Source: Campylobacterales bacterium | GTDB lineage: Bacteria; Campylobacterota; Campylobacteria; Campylobacterales; Sulfurimonadaceae | Assembly (NCBI GenBank): GCA_026390075.1 | Contig: JAPLGP010000052.1 | Coordinates: forward strand, 1-64,000 | Direction of reading: 5' to 3' | Length of the DNA stretch: 64,000 nucleotides | Shown: positions 63,603-64,000 of the stretch, one piece after another | Position numbering within the stretch: position 1 is the first letter of the stretch | Layout: each line of letters starts with the position of its first letter | Notes under the pieces: generated by a model | Database searches by the model: none | The model's input: the letters and a program-made list of their open reading frames with translations, nothing else | Told to the model about the DNA's origin: nothing | Made by a program: the position numbers and the translations under genes

Positions 63603-64000
63603 TTATTTACTTAAGTTAGTGATATATGCACCAACAGCTTCTTTTTGTTTAGCATTAAGTCTATCGAACTTAGGCATTTCACCAATTGCACCTTTTTTAC
63701 CATGCGCAAGCACATTAGCAACAAGTGCTGGATTGAAAGCAGCTATACTTGGAGCAACTGAATCCATACCTTTTCCATCAGCGCCATGACAAGCAGCACA
63801 AACACCAGCAAACACTTCAGAACCAGCACCTTTCATTCCATTTGCAACAAAAGAAGAAACGGCAGCTATTTCAGCATCTGTGATTAAAGCACTCGTATTA
63901 GCATTGAAAAGTCCATTACGATCTGGCATTGGCATTTCAACACCAAGCAGTTTATTATTTGAACCATTTTCAACTGCATATTTTACAGAGTTAGTTGCAA
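63603..64000 (-). CDS. ccoP: cbb3 oxidase di-haem subunit CcoP, C-terminal part
   Basis: This is the C-terminal 132 codons; the gene continues past the window edge. It shows part of the linker between the two cytochrome domains (YAVENGSNNKLLGVEMPMPDRNG) and the complete second haem site, CAACH, with the axial Met in GEMPKFDRL. CcoP passes electrons from soluble cytochrome c to CcoO and CcoN. The ATG at 63935 is internal, since the frame is open to 64000. Confidence 0.93.
   Translation of the reverse strand, partial: ATNSVKYAVENGSNNKLLGVEMPMPDRNGLFNANTSALITDAEIAAVSSFVANGMKGAGSEVFAGVCAACHGADGKGMDSVAPSIAAFNPALVANVLAHGKKGAIGEMPKFDRLNAKQKEAVGAYITNLSK

Overview
The window looks like a chromosome segment of a free-living Campylobacterota (epsilonproteobacterium), most probably Sulfurimonas or a close relative. 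I base this on gene content, low GC (roughly 35 percent, judged by eye), an NnrS protein, a short MqnA-like menaquinone (futalosine route) protein, the CcoP-DUF4006-FixH tail of a cbb3 oxidase operon, many c-di-GMP and two-component proteins, and an S10/spc ribosomal operon without an rpmD (L30) gene. No database search was possible.

Layout. 0-3 kb: a SHOCT-domain remnant, a spore-photoproduct-lyase-like radical SAM protein and NnrS. 3-5 kb: moaD-moaE-moeA (minus). 5-9 kb: MqnA-like protein, di-haem cytochrome c peroxidase, GGDEF-EAL protein. 9-12 kb: glycosyltransferase, KtrAB/TrkAH-type potassium uptake. 12-16.7 kb: malic enzyme, then a minus-strand signalling operon (deaminase, receiver, CheC interrupted by a stop codon, PAS-GGDEF). 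16.7-24.6 kb: accB-accC, cytochrome, receiver-GGDEF, SurA-like chaperone, gltX, haem-sensing HD-GYP protein, NUDT16-like Nudix enzyme. 24.6-28.2 kb: ABC exporter and a GH17-like membrane protein. 28.3-29.0 kb: five tRNAs (Pro, His, Arg, Arg, Leu in transcription order) behind a consensus promoter. 29-36.9 kb: thiG, NAD(P)HX repair enzyme, CvfB, a trpB and a hemerythrin-PAS protein. 37-48 kb: chorismate mutase, then the S10/spc operon ending in secY-map-infA. 48-54 kb: AAA ATPase, a soluble chemoreceptor with receiver and hybrid kinase, rnhB, amrS. 54-62 kb: addB and addA separated by a small nuclease cassette. 62-64 kb: the end of the cbb3 oxidase operon.

The strongest unexplained signal is a short word, GGCATGTGG (usually GGCATGTGGAA). 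It occurs 43 times on the two strands, in genes in all reading frames and between genes. Four times it forms inverted pairs just after stop codons, where the hairpin could end transcription. This is the pattern of DNA uptake sequences in Neisseria and Pasteurellaceae. It is absent from the ribosomal operon and from the cassette inside addAB. A second repeat, a MITE-like hairpin of about 100 bp, occurs four times plus one collapsed derivative, and twice supplies a gene's stop codon.

Other points of note: a CheC-type phosphatase whose second catalytic Glu codon is replaced by TAA, small genes in the cbb3 operon and the addAB cassette, a probable CTG start in the potassium channel gene, and a likely in-frame insertion in rnhB.
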